DNA of 64,000 nt from JBLHKT01 sp043101615 (GCA_043101615.1 JBICID010000128.1:1-64000); one strand, 5' to 3'; shown: positions 19,958 through 29,044, numbered from the stretch's first letter. Notes: generated by a model from the sequence alone, not told the origin. Made by a program: numbers and translations.

Positions 19958-20923
19958 GTGGCGATGATCGAGACCATCAACCTGACCAAGCGCTACGGCG
20001 AGCTCGCGGCGCTGAACAACCTCAACCTGACGATCCAGGACGGGGACTGCTTCGGCTTCATCGGTCCCAACGGCGCCGGCAAAACGACCACCATCAAGAT
20101 CCTCGCGACGCTGCTCAAGCCATCCTCCGGGCAGGCCCAGATCGCCGGGCTGACGGTGGGGTACCAGAACCGCCAGATCCGCCCGCTCATCGGGTACGTG
20201 CCCGATTTCATGGGCGCGTACGAGGACATGGTGGTGTACGAGTACCTGGAGTTCTTCGCCGCGGCGTACAACATCAACGGCCCGCAGCGCAAGAAGGTCG
20301 TGGCCGACGTGCTGGAGCTGACGGACCTGGGCTACAAGCAGACGGCCGAGGTGAACTCGCTGTCGCGCGGCATGCAGCAGCGACTGTCCATCGCGCGCGT
20401 GCTGCTGCACGATCCCAAGGTGCTGCTGATGGACGAGCCCGCCTCGGGCCTGGACCCCCGCGCCCGCATCGAGATCCGCGAGCTGCTCAAGGAGCTCAAG
20501 AAGATGGGCAAGACCATCCTGATCTCCAGCCACATCCTGCACGAGCTGGCGGAGCTGTGCAACGTGGTCGGCATCATCGAGCGCGGGCAGCTCCTGTTCA
20601 GCGGCACCGTGGACGACGTGCTCCGCAAGGCCAAGGTCGGCCACATCGTGCACGTGCAGGTGGCCGACCGGACCGAGGCCGCGGCGGAGTCGATCAAGCG
20701 GGTCCCGGGGGTCAAGACGGTCCAGATCGTGGACGGTGACGGGACGTTCACCGGGGGCGGGTCGCGCCGCGTGATCCACGTCGGGTACGAGGACCCACGG
20801 GCGGACGTGACCGACCTCCCGAACATCCTGATGAACGAGGGGTACCGGATCTCGGCGTTCCACGAGGAGAACGTGAACCTGGAGACGGCGTTCATGCGTC
20901 TGACCAAGGGGCTGGTGCAGTAG
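19958..20923 (+). CDS. ABC transporter ATP-binding protein (ABC-2/CcmA-type)
   Basis: 321 residues; cytoplasmic ATPase. Walker A GPNGAGKTT (36-44), signature LSRGMQQRLSIARVL, Walker B VLLMDEPASGLDP, then H-loop ISSHILHE. A C-terminal extension of about 90 residues follows, as in ATPases of ABC-2 exporters. The start is GTG 19958 after GCAGGGAGC. No permease gene is next to it; the only partner is the 860-residue protein upstream with two membrane segments. The permease may be encoded elsewhere. Confidence 0.88.
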   Translation: MAMIETINLTKRYGELAALNNLNLTIQDGDCFGFIGPNGAGKTTTIKILATLLKPSSGQAQIAGLTVGYQNRQIRPLIGYVPDFMGAYEDMVVYEYLEFFAAAYNINGPQRKKVVADVLELTDLGYKQTAEVNSLSRGMQQRLSIARVLLHDPKVLLMDEPASGLDPRARIEIRELLKELKKMGKTILISSHILHELAELCNVVGIIERGQLLFSGTVDDVLRKAKVGHIVHVQVADRTEAAAESIKRVPGVKTVQIVDGDGTFTGGGSRRVIHVGYEDPRADVTDLPNILMNEGYRISAFHEENVNLETAFMRLTKGLVQ

Positions 20924-21050
20924 CGTCCCGCGTCGCACGCGTGCCCTCCGATCGCCCCGCCCCGTCCGGCCCGCCTCTCACGCGGGTTTCCCGCCACCGT
21001 GGGGGCTTGCCGCGGTAGACTGTTGGACCCATCCGCGAGGAGAATCCCCC

Positions 21051-23240
21051 ATGAAGCAGTGCCTGCGAATCGCGTTCGTTCTTCCGATGGCCGTGTGCGG
21101 GCTGGCGCAGGCCGACCCGCCGCAGACCGAGACGCGCGAGGTGGTGGAGTCGATCCACGGCGTCGAGATCCGGGACCCGTACCGGTGGCTGGAGGGCGAC
21201 AACACGGACCCCAAGAACATGGGCAGGCTCACCCCGGAGGTGACCTCGTGGACCGACCGGCAGAACGCCTACACGCGCGAGGTGCTGGACGGTCTGCAGC
21301 CGATGCGGGGGCGGCTCGAGGACCGGCTGCGTGAGCTGATGGAGGTGCCCTCGATCGGCACGCCGCGCGCCCACGGCACGCGCTACTTCATGAGCCGTCG
21401 CGAGGGGTCGCAGGCGCAGTCGGTGCACTACGTGCGCGAGGGGCTGGAGGGCGAGGAGCGCGTGCTGCTCGACCCGATGGACATCGACCCGAGCGGGCTG
21501 ACGACGATCAGCTGGACCGCGCCGAACGAGGACGGCTCGCTGATGGCGTTCGGCATGTACGCCTCGGGCGACGAGAACTCGACGCTGTACGTGATGGACG
21601 TGGACACGGGGGTGTGGCTGGCCGAGGAGATCCCGGGGAAGGTGGGCTTCGCGGGCTGGGACGCGGACAGCGAGGGGTTCTTCTACTCGCGCCTGGAGGA
21701 CCTGGACAACCCGTACTCCTCGCAGTTCTTCCACCACGACCTTGGGACGCACCACTCGCAGGACACGCTGCTGTTCGCCCAGCAGGACATCGGGTTCTTC
21801 TACGCCGACATGGGCTACGAGACCGAGAAGCTCGAGTACCTCAAGAACACCTGGGGCCCCTTCGGGGCGCCCAGCGAGGACGGGCGCTGGCTGCTGGTCG
21901 GATACTGGACCGGGACCAACGGCGTGGACCTGTGGATGTCGGACCTGGACGCGTGGCGCCGCACCGGCGAGCTCGAGCTCGTCCCGATGGTGATCGGCCA
22001 GACCGGGCGCCCGGGCTCGATGCACTACGACGGCGACACGCTGTACATGGAGACCACCATCGGCTCGACGAGGGGGCGCGTCGTCGCGATCGACCTGCAC
22101 GAACCCGCGATCGAGAACTGGGTGGACGTCGTCCCCGAGGACCCGGCGCTGGTGCTCTCGGGCGTGTCCTTCGCGCGCGGCATCATGGCGGCGGATTACA
22201 TGGAGGACGCCAAGACCCGCATCAAGCTCTACACCTACGACGGCGAGTCCCTGGGCGACCTGGAGCTCCCGGGCATCGGCTCGGCCGGGCTGACCGCGTT
22301 CGACGACCGGACCGAGGCCTTCCTGGGCTTCAGCAGCTACAACATGCCCTACTCGATCTACAGGGTGGACCTGGCGACCGGCGAGCGGTCGCTCTGGGCC
22401 CGCCCGGACGTGCCGGTCGACCCGGACATCCTGGAGGTCAAGCAGGTCTGGTACGAGAGCAAGGACGGGACCAAGATCCCGATGTTCGTCGTGCACAAGA
22501 AGGGCCTGAGCCTGGACGGCAACAACCCGACCATCCTGTACGGCTACGGCGGGTTCGACATCTCCATGACCCCCGGCTTCAGCGCCACCATGTTCCCGTG
22601 GTACGAGAACGGCGGCGTGTACGCGGTCGCCAACCTGCGGGGCGGCGGCGAGTACGGCAAGGCCTGGCACGAGGCGGGCATGCTCGAGAACAAGCAGAAC
22701 GTGTTCGACGACTTCATCGCCGCGGGCGAGTGGCTCGTCGAGAACGGGTACACCAAGCCCGAGCGTCTTGGCATCTGGGGCGGCTCCAACGGCGGGCTGC
22801 TGACCGGGGCCGCGGTGACGCAACGCCCGGACCTGTTCGCGGCCGCGATCTCCGCGGTGCCCCTGCTCGACATGCTGCGCTACCAGGACTTCCTGATGGC
22901 GCGGTACTGGGTGCCCGAGTACGGCAGCGCCGAGAACCCCGAGCAGTTCGAGTTCATCAAGGCCTACTCGCCCTACCACAACATCAAGCCGGGGACCAAG
23001 TACCCCGCGGTGCTGTTCACCGCCGGCGAGAACGACACGCGCGTCCACCCGATGCACGCCCGCAAAATGGCCGCGGCGATGCAGGCCGCGACCGCCAGCA
23101 ACCAGGAGGCCGACCCGATCCTGCTGTGGGTGGACCGGGACTCGGGCCACGGCCAGGGCAAGCCCCTGCACCTGCGGATCCGCGACCGGGCGGACCAGCT
23201 CATCTTCTTCATGTGGCAGACGGGGATGCTGAGCGAGTGA
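21051..23240 (+). CDS. Prolyl oligopeptidase family serine peptidase (S9A), exported
   Basis: 729 residues. The N-terminus MKQCLRIAFVLPMAVCGLAQ is a signal peptide, so it acts in the periplasm or outside. A seven-bladed propeller region (about 80-440) is followed by the alpha/beta-hydrolase domain with Ser579 (GIWGGSNGGLLTG), Asp662 (NDTRVHP) and His700 (DSGHGQG). It cleaves short peptides after proline or related residues. The start at 21051 has GAGGAG upstream; TAGACT at 21016-21021 could be the -10 element. Single gene; RtcB follows 48 bases later on the same strand. Confidence 0.93.
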   Translation: MKQCLRIAFVLPMAVCGLAQADPPQTETREVVESIHGVEIRDPYRWLEGDNTDPKNMGRLTPEVTSWTDRQNAYTREVLDGLQPMRGRLEDRLRELMEVPSIGTPRAHGTRYFMSRREGSQAQSVHYVREGLEGEERVLLDPMDIDPSGLTTISWTAPNEDGSLMAFGMYASGDENSTLYVMDVDTGVWLAEEIPGKVGFAGWDADSEGFFYSRLEDLDNPYSSQFFHHDLGTHHSQDTLLFAQQDIGFFYADMGYETEKLEYLKNTWGPFGAPSEDGRWLLVGYWTGTNGVDLWMSDLDAWRRTGELELVPMVIGQTGRPGSMHYDGDTLYMETTIGSTRGRVVAIDLHEPAIENWVDVVPEDPALVLSGVSFARGIMAADYMEDAKTRIKLYTYDGESLGDLELPGIGSAGLTAFDDRTEAFLGFSSYNMPYSIYRVDLATGERSLWARPDVPVDPDILEVKQVWYESKDGTKIPMFVVHKKGLSLDGNNPTILYGYGGFDISMTPGFSATMFPWYENGGVYAVANLRGGGEYGKAWHEAGMLENKQNVFDDFIAAGEWLVENGYTKPERLGIWGGSNGGLLTGAAVTQRPDLFAAAISAVPLLDMLRYQDFLMARYWVPEYGSAENPEQFEFIKAYSPYHNIKPGTKYPAVLFTAGENDTRVHPMHARKMAAAMQAATASNQEADPILLWVDRDSGHGQGKPLHLRIRDRADQLIFFMWQTGMLSE

Positions 23241-23288
23241 CACCGGGCTTCGGAACGGCTCCGAAGACCCGCGAGGAGATTCGGGGCG

Positions 23289-24722
23289 ATGAAGAAGCGT
23301 GAGTTGACCAATCTGGGCGTGCCGCGCGGTGCCGCCATGGACGCCTGCGTGGCGATCCTGTCCGAGCACCGCCCGAAGCGTGAATCGGCCCGGGAGGCCA
23401 TTGCCACGGTCCTCGCGAACCCGGAATCTGGCACCGAGGACCCCGTCTGGGGCCCACTCGCCTCGGCGTTGCTGGCCTCGCCCCCGGTGATGGCGCTGCG
23501 ATCCGAGCCGGTGCCGATGCGGGCCTGGGGGCGGATAGGCGAGGACATCGATCCCGAGTCGGCCAAGCAGGCCCGCAACGCGTGCGAATTGCCCATCGCG
23601 GCCGCGGGCGCACTGATGCCGGACGCCCACGTGGGATACGGGCTGCCGATCGGCGGCGTACTGGCGACGCGCGGGGCGGTGATCCCGTACGCGGTGGGGG
23701 TGGACATCGCGTGCCGCATGAAGCTGACCGTGTTCGATGCGCCGCCCGAACTGCTCGAGTCTGACGCGGGGCGAGGACGCCTCGGGGACGCGATAGAAAA
23801 AGAGACCCGCTTCGGTATGGGCGCCAGCTTTGGTGGCAAGGGCAACCGCGACGCCCGCCCGCGCGAGCACGCCGTGCTGGACGAGGACTGGACGATCTCG
23901 CCGATCACCGCCCGGGCCAAGGACAAGGCCCGTGTCCAGCTCGGCACCAGCGGCTCGGGCAACCACTTCGTCGAGTTCGGCACGCTGCACCTCGACGAGC
24001 GTGACGAGGACCTCGGGCTGGATCCGGGCACCTACCTCGCCCTGATGAGCCACTCCGGCTCGCGTGGGCCCGGGGCCGCGGTCTGCGGGCACTACTCCAA
24101 GCTGTCAATGGAGGCCCACCCGGAGCTGGAGGGCCCGCACCGGCACCTCGCGTGGCTGGACCTCGACTCGGAGGCTGGCAGCGAGTACTGGGCCGCAATG
24201 AACCTGATGGGTCGATTCGCCAGCGCCAACCACGCGTGCATCCACGACGCCGTGGGGCGGGCGCTCGGCTTCCGGGCCCTGTCCACGGTCGAGAACCACC
24301 ACAACTTCGCGTGGAAGGAGACGCACGACGTCGGCGAGGGGCCGGAAGAACTTATCGTGCACCGCAAGGGAGCGACCCCCGCCGGCTCAGGAGTGCTCGG
24401 CGTTATCCCCGGATCCATGGCCGACCCCGCATTCATCGTGCGCGGCAAGGGCGGCGAGGGCTCCCTCGACTCGGCCAGCCACGGCGCCGGGCGGGTCATG
24501 TCGCGCTCCAAGGCGCGCAACTCCTTCCGCTGGAACGACGTGCGCGATGAGCTCGCCAAACGCGGCGTGACCGTGCTCAGCGCCGGCATCGACGAGAATC
24601 CGTTTGTCTACAAGGACATACGCCGAGTGATGTCGCAGCAGCACGACCTGGTCGAGCCGATCGCGCGCTTCGAGCCGCGCCTGGTGAAGATGGCACCGGA
24701 GGGCGAGAAGGCTGAGGACTAG
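23289..24722 (+). CDS. rtcB: RNA-splicing ligase RtcB
   Basis: 477 residues; GTP- and manganese-dependent ligase joining 2',3'-cyclic phosphate or 3'-phosphate RNA ends to 5'-OH ends. Metal and guanylation blocks are complete: Cys142 in VGVDIACRMK, GTSGSGNHFVE, SHSGSRG, TVENHHNFAW, HRKGATPA (guanylation His is the late SHGAGR) and GSM. No rtcA or archease gene is near. Its stop overlaps, on the other strand, the stop of a decayed topoisomerase VI A fragment. Confidence 0.95.
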   Translation: MKKRELTNLGVPRGAAMDACVAILSEHRPKRESAREAIATVLANPESGTEDPVWGPLASALLASPPVMALRSEPVPMRAWGRIGEDIDPESAKQARNACELPIAAAGALMPDAHVGYGLPIGGVLATRGAVIPYAVGVDIACRMKLTVFDAPPELLESDAGRGRLGDAIEKETRFGMGASFGGKGNRDARPREHAVLDEDWTISPITARAKDKARVQLGTSGSGNHFVEFGTLHLDERDEDLGLDPGTYLALMSHSGSRGPGAAVCGHYSKLSMEAHPELEGPHRHLAWLDLDSEAGSEYWAAMNLMGRFASANHACIHDAVGRALGFRALSTVENHHNFAWKETHDVGEGPEELIVHRKGATPAGSGVLGVIPGSMADPAFIVRGKGGEGSLDSASHGAGRVMSRSKARNSFRWNDVRDELAKRGVTVLSAGIDENPFVYKDIRRVMSQQHDLVEPIARFEPRLVKMAPEGEKAED

Positions 24723-24806
24723 TTCAGCCAATTCTCCGCCGCCAGTATCTCCGGCACAAACCTCTTGGTCATCTAACTGATGTCCTTGGTATTCAGCAAT
24801 CCGACC
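24719..24806 (-). pseudogene. Decayed 3' end of a topoisomerase VI subunit A gene
   Basis: Ungapped alignment of 24722-24806 with the true gene end at 25400-25484 gives 67 identical of 85 positions by my count. Read on the minus strand it keeps the frame and ends FVPEILAAENWLN-stop against YVPERLAAEDWLN-stop in the intact gene, but has an in-frame TAG where ISY stands. Further upstream (past 24807) similarity stops. The two copies are direct repeats that bracket the low-GC DUF1877 gene. Confidence 0.8.
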
Positions 24807-24874
24807 CCAATTGAATCTGGATGGCCGGCTTCGTTGTTGTTCTTTTTCAATTGCTATACAGAGTCACATGTTGA

Positions 24875-25372
24875 CTATTGGTCAGCAGTGAACAAGCAGT
24901 GCAAGCCTTCGCTGGCTGCATAAGTCCAAAATTGCTGTAGAGGCTGGAGGAAATCCAATGTGTACTCCAGGTCTTCCTCGCTGGTCGGCCAAGGGCAGGT
25001 GTCGGTATCGATCTTGGCGTAACCGGAGCGCAGGTCGTCCGGTGTGACCAATGCAAGTGCTTCGGCAATGTCCGGGACGAACTGTTTCCGTTTGAGGGAC
25101 ATGATGTAGTCATCCTTGAAATGCAGCGGCTCACCATGCAGGATCACGGCATTGAGCGGAAACGTGCCGTTCTCCCACTCGAAGTTGCCGTCCGTCAGCG
25201 AGCGATGAAGGCCGTCCCATGCGTGTTCGGTCTCGACCGCACGTTGTGTCTCAAGAAGTTCTTCTTCGATAACTTCTTTCAGGTGATCCAGACGTTTTTG
25301 CTCGTCTGAAAACTCGATGAGCGTGTTGAGTTCATCATCAGTCAACGCAAAGTGGACACCTAGGCAGGCCAT
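24875..25372 (-). CDS. DUF1877 (YfbM-like) family protein, probably acquired
   Basis: 165 residues. It matches the DUF1877 layout: MACLGVHFALTDDEL at the start, the diagnostic AWDGLHRSLTDG, PLNAVILHGEPLH, and FWTYAASEGLHCLFTADQ at the end. The family's function is unknown. The start at 25372 has AAGGAG upstream. Base use is unlike its neighbours: I count 30/60 G+C in 24901-24960 and 25/60 in 25261-25320, in a genome otherwise mostly above 65 percent. It sits between the intact topoisomerase VI A gene and a decayed copy of that gene's end, so it looks like a small insertion. Confidence 0.8.
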   Translation of the reverse strand: MACLGVHFALTDDELNTLIEFSDEQKRLDHLKEVIEEELLETQRAVETEHAWDGLHRSLTDGNFEWENGTFPLNAVILHGEPLHFKDDYIMSLKRKQFVPDIAEALALVTPDDLRSGYAKIDTDTCPWPTSEEDLEYTLDFLQPLQQFWTYAASEGLHCLFTADQ

Positions 25373-25396
25373 CTGTACTCCTTTGAATAGGTGCAG

Positions 25397-26695
25397 TCAG
25401 TTTAGCCAATCCTCCGCCGCCAGCCGCTCGGGCACATAGGTCTCGGTCACGTAGCTGATGTCCTTCGTGATCAGCGATTCGACCTCCATCTTGAAGCCGT
25501 TGGAGATCATCTTCTTGATCTCCTTCTGCCACCCCTTGTGCTCGGCGAACCACGGGTACTCCATGATCTGCTTGGCCCGGTTGCGGTCACGGTCGTTGAG
25601 GTCGATCTGCACGTCCTCCGCGAGGTCGCATGCCTCGTAGTCCTTGGCGCGGATGCCCAGGAACTTGGCCTCGGGGATGGCGAGCCGCTCGGACTCGAAG
25701 GCGAGGCTGATGGAGCCCTGCTTGATGACGGAGTAGATGTAGTGCCCCCAGGGGTCGCAGTCGAGCAGGCAGATGATGGGCAGGCCGTGCTCCTTGTTGA
25801 GGCGGTGCAGGAGGCGGCGCACGCCGCGGGGGGGCTGGCCGGAGCCCTCGGTGAGGATGCAGTTGTGGGTCTTCCAGAACTTGTCCTCGTTGAAGCGCTG
25901 CCAGACGGTGTCCTTCTCGACGTGGAGGACGAAGTCGGCGTCGACCTTCTCGAACTGGATGACGTCGGGCTCGCAGATGGAGGGGATGGCGTAGCCGCCG
26001 GTGCCCATCCTGCGGCAGTCGATCTCGTCGCCCGAGTCGATGACGGTGATGTTGCCGACCATGGTGCCGCGCTTCTTGGCGAAGACGTGCAGCTCCTCGC
26101 GGAGCGAGCCGAGCGAGACCTCGAGGTCCTCGAGGATGCCGTCGGACTCGGTCTGGTCGTCGAAGGTCTTCTCGCCCTTGCCGCCGGTGCCGGTGCCCTG
26201 GATGGTGTGCAGGCCCTTGTAGTACATCCCGCGGAGGCTGAGAGTCTTGTCGGCCTCGATGAGCTCGTTGATGCCCTGGCCGTGCAGCAGGGTCTGCATG
26301 AACTTGCGTGCCTGGCCGAGGTTGAAGAGCTGTCGCTCCTGCACGGCGGTGCCCATCTGCAGGATGCCGCGCGTCTTGTTCCACTTGGTGTTGCTGGCGC
26401 TGCGGGTGGGGACCTCGACCTTGGGCTCGCGCCCGGACATGGCGGACTTGACGATGGCGTCGGCGAGCCCGGTGAGCTTCCTGGCCGTGGACTGGTCGCG
26501 GTCGGCGCGCGAGGCGGAGCGTTCCTTCTTCGGCGTGGCGACGCCGGTGCGGACGCCCTTGGTGGACTTGGCGCTGCCCTTGGAGGCCGTCTTCTTTGCG
26601 GTCTTGTTGGGGGGCGGCTTCTTGGCGACCTTCTTGCCGGAGGGCTGCCCGGCGGTCTTGCCGGGGGTCTTCTTGGTGGTCTTCTTCTTGGCCAT
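25397..26695 (-). CDS. top6A: DNA topoisomerase VI subunit A (Spo11-like)
   Basis: 432 residues. DNA-cutting subunit of type IIB topoisomerase, which relaxes and decatenates DNA with ATP from subunit B. The winged-helix domain carries SLRGMYY with the nucleophilic Tyr among 158-159; the Toprim domain has VEKDTVWQRF and LLDCDPWGHYIYS (about 310). The first 70 residues are a Lys/Ala/Pro/Thr-rich tail (MAKKKTTKKTPGKT onwards) not found in archaeal enzymes, likely a DNA-binding extension. The start is ATG 26695, sharing one base with the subunit B stop (TGATG). Topoisomerase VI is standard in archaea and plants and rare in bacteria. Confidence 0.93.
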   Translation of the reverse strand: MAKKKTTKKTPGKTAGQPSGKKVAKKPPPNKTAKKTASKGSAKSTKGVRTGVATPKKERSASRADRDQSTARKLTGLADAIVKSAMSGREPKVEVPTRSASNTKWNKTRGILQMGTAVQERQLFNLGQARKFMQTLLHGQGINELIEADKTLSLRGMYYKGLHTIQGTGTGGKGEKTFDDQTESDGILEDLEVSLGSLREELHVFAKKRGTMVGNITVIDSGDEIDCRRMGTGGYAIPSICEPDVIQFEKVDADFVLHVEKDTVWQRFNEDKFWKTHNCILTEGSGQPPRGVRRLLHRLNKEHGLPIICLLDCDPWGHYIYSVIKQGSISLAFESERLAIPEAKFLGIRAKDYEACDLAEDVQIDLNDRDRNRAKQIMEYPWFAEHKGWQKEIKKMISNGFKMEVESLITKDISYVTETYVPERLAAEDWLN

Positions 26696-28749
26696 CACTC
26701 ATCTCCCCCGAAGAGGCCGGCCTCTCCGGACCCCAGTCGCACGCGCGGCTTGGGCTTGCCCTTGTTCTTGATGCCCGAGGACGCCTCGGCGGGCGCCTTG
26801 GAGCGTTTCTTGCCCGTCTTCTTGGCGCGCGCCTTCTTGGCGGGGCCGGACCTGGGGTGCGATTTGGAGCCGGCGCTCTTGGACTGGGCCGGCTTGCCCT
26901 CGATCGAGGACCCCTTCGGACCGTTGACGGGCGGGGGTGGGTCGTCCGGGCTCACGATGAGCACGCCGTCGTCGCCGTCCAGGCGCCCGTTGCCGGGGTC
27001 GATGAAGTTGCCGTCCTCGTCGAGCTGCTTGTCGGCGATCTCGGTGCGACGGCGGGCCTGGCGCATCAGGGCCTCGTACAGCTCGCCCGCGTCCACGCCG
27101 GTCAGCGCGTTGCACGATTTCGAGATCTCGCCGATGTAGCGTTCGAAGACGTCGCGCCGCTGGCCCTCGCGCTTCATCTTCTGCCGGCGCCGGAGGTATG
27201 TCCCCAGCTTGCGCCCGCACTCCTGCAACGCCAGCTTCATCTCCTTGCGGATCTCGTCGTAGTCGGCGATCGCCTCCTTGGACTCGGAAGTGAACGGGAC
27301 CCAGACGGAGGCCATGTGGATCATGATCACCAGCGGGCCCACCGGCGCGGCCCCGCGCGGCTGGCTCAGGCTGTAGTTCCGCCAGCCCGTGTCCACCACG
27401 CTCTTGAACGAGCTGCACGCCGACTGCTGGTACAGCAGCGGCACGCGGTTGGCGAAACGGATCACCCGCGCCGGCTCGTCCCCCGGCAGGTCGCCGCCGA
27501 ACGCGATCGCGGCCTCGATCTGGAACGGGTTGCCCCGGTAGACCGACGGGCTGCGCGTGCTCGCGGCGTAGAACTCCGCCTTCACGCCCTTCAGGAGGCC
27601 CGCCAGCATCTGGCGGACCCCGATCGGCGACAGGCAGTCGGTCGGCGGGCTGCGGAGCTTGGCGTTCTGGAGGGCCTGGTAGATCTTCTCCGCGGCGGCG
27701 TGGTCGATGGTCTTCACCCACGACTGACCGGAGAACGAATTCCCCTTGGTGCTCGCCGCCGCGGTGACCTCCTTGACGACGCTGGGGGTCACGCGACAGA
27801 ACTCACGCTTGAAGAACCCGCCGAGCTGTTTTTCCTCGGTGCTCTTGAGCATGCGGAGGAAGTTGCCCAGCTCGACGCCGTACGGGTGCGGCTTGATCTC
27901 TTCGGTCTCGGGCGGGAGCTCGTCGACGGTGCGCGGGTAGACGATGCGGTCGGCCAGCTCGGTCGTCCGTGCCAGGGTGCCCTCGCCCTCCTTGTCCGTC
28001 TCGGCCCGCTCGTCTTTCGCGGACTCCAGGCCGGGATCTTCGGTCGCCTTGTCGGGGGGGATGAAGGTGATCTCGGCGTGGGGGTTGCCGATGGCGGTCT
28101 GCTCGAGGTAGGCCTCGACGGAGGTCTTGCCGCGCTGGAAGCGGGCCTCCATCTCGATGGAGACGCGCGTGCCGGTGCCGGAGGAGGTGGGGGGGAAGTC
28201 GTCGGTCTCCACGTCCACGGTGACCTCGGGCTTGTTCTTCGTGGTGTCCATCGCCAGCTCGAGGTGGTGCGCGGGCTTGGACTTGTGCGGCTTGGTGGTG
28301 ATCACCATCGGCTTGCCCGTGGTCATCAGCCCGTACATGCCCGCGGCGGAGATGCCGATGCCCTGCTGCCCGCGGCTCATCTTCAGCCGGTGGAACTTCG
28401 AGCCGTACAGCAGCTTGCCGAAGATGTTCTCGACCTGCTTGCGGACGATGCCGGGCCCGTTGTCGGTGATGGTGACGCGGTAGCGTCCGGGCTTGGAGGC
28501 GCTGGGCGGTGCGGCGAGCTCTTCAATCCGGACTTCAAGGTCCGGCAGAATGCCGGCCTCTTCACAGGCGTCCAACGAGTTGTCCACGGCCTCCTTGACG
28601 GTGGTCAGCAGGGCCTTGCGGGGATTGTCGAACCCGAGCAGATGCCGATTCTTTGCGAAAAACTCGGAGACCGAGATCTCGCGTTGGCCCTTGGCCATGG
28701 ACTCGGCATTGGCGCCCGAGCGCCCCCCCTTGTGTGATTTCTTCGCCAT
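26695..28749 (-). CDS. top6B: DNA topoisomerase VI subunit B
   Basis: 684 residues. GHKL ATPase subunit: N-box KEAVDNSLDACEEAGI (52-67), G1 DNGPGI (96-101), G2 SRGQQGIGISAAGMYG (125-140), followed by the H2TH and transducer regions. The C-terminal 100 residues are low complexity and basic (KKARAKKTGKKRSK), matching the basic tail on subunit A. The start at 28749 follows GGAGGG; the reading frame is open another 48 codons but those codons lie in the divergent promoter region. It is the first gene of a two-gene operon, divergent from the PEP-CTERM gene. Confidence 0.93.
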   Translation of the reverse strand: MAKKSHKGGRSGANAESMAKGQREISVSEFFAKNRHLLGFDNPRKALLTTVKEAVDNSLDACEEAGILPDLEVRIEELAAPPSASKPGRYRVTITDNGPGIVRKQVENIFGKLLYGSKFHRLKMSRGQQGIGISAAGMYGLMTTGKPMVITTKPHKSKPAHHLELAMDTTKNKPEVTVDVETDDFPPTSSGTGTRVSIEMEARFQRGKTSVEAYLEQTAIGNPHAEITFIPPDKATEDPGLESAKDERAETDKEGEGTLARTTELADRIVYPRTVDELPPETEEIKPHPYGVELGNFLRMLKSTEEKQLGGFFKREFCRVTPSVVKEVTAAASTKGNSFSGQSWVKTIDHAAAEKIYQALQNAKLRSPPTDCLSPIGVRQMLAGLLKGVKAEFYAASTRSPSVYRGNPFQIEAAIAFGGDLPGDEPARVIRFANRVPLLYQQSACSSFKSVVDTGWRNYSLSQPRGAAPVGPLVIMIHMASVWVPFTSESKEAIADYDEIRKEMKLALQECGRKLGTYLRRRQKMKREGQRRDVFERYIGEISKSCNALTGVDAGELYEALMRQARRRTEIADKQLDEDGNFIDPGNGRLDGDDGVLIVSPDDPPPPVNGPKGSSIEGKPAQSKSAGSKSHPRSGPAKKARAKKTGKKRSKAPAEASSGIKNKGKPKPRVRLGSGEAGLFGGDE

Positions 28750-28916
28750 GAACACCCTCCATGGTGGTGGCAGCCAGCTGTTCGGGTCATTCCGTGATCG
28801 CCCGGGCGATGATACAGCCCGGCACGGGGGGATGTATAGGCAGGCCCGATCGTGAAGCCTTGGTGAACTTACCCTGATCCGGTGGCGAGCCACTGTATCT
28901 GGCGGCTAGGATGGGG

Positions 28917-28973
28917 CCCCGGGTGGAGTCACGCGCGTCTCCACCGGGGTCGGTCCGGGTGTGAGATCCCGGA
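28917..28973 (+). promoter_or_regulatory. Structured 5' leader of the PEP-CTERM gene
   Basis: Two consecutive GC-rich hairpins lie 70-130 bases before the start at 29045: 28917-28928 with 28939-28949 (11 pairs, one bulge) and 28954-28959 with 28968-28973. They probably stabilise or regulate the mRNA. It does not match a riboswitch class I know. The 295 bases 28750-29044 also hold the divergent promoters. Confidence 0.4.
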
Positions 28974-29044
28974 TCGAGTAGAGAGGCCCGGCCGGAGTTG
29001 GTCGGGGAGAGAGCAACCAGAGAGTTGAGAAAGAGAGATTCCTG

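Noticed and set aside
23626..23640. CCCACGTGGG palindrome in rtcB as a second parS site
   Set aside because: The core matches but the outer arms do not fit GTTYCACGTGRAAC; it encodes the conserved DAHVGYG.
20892..24092. A 1066-codon open frame on the minus strand
   Set aside because: Antisense to the prolyl oligopeptidase and rtcB, both with complete active sites; composition is random.
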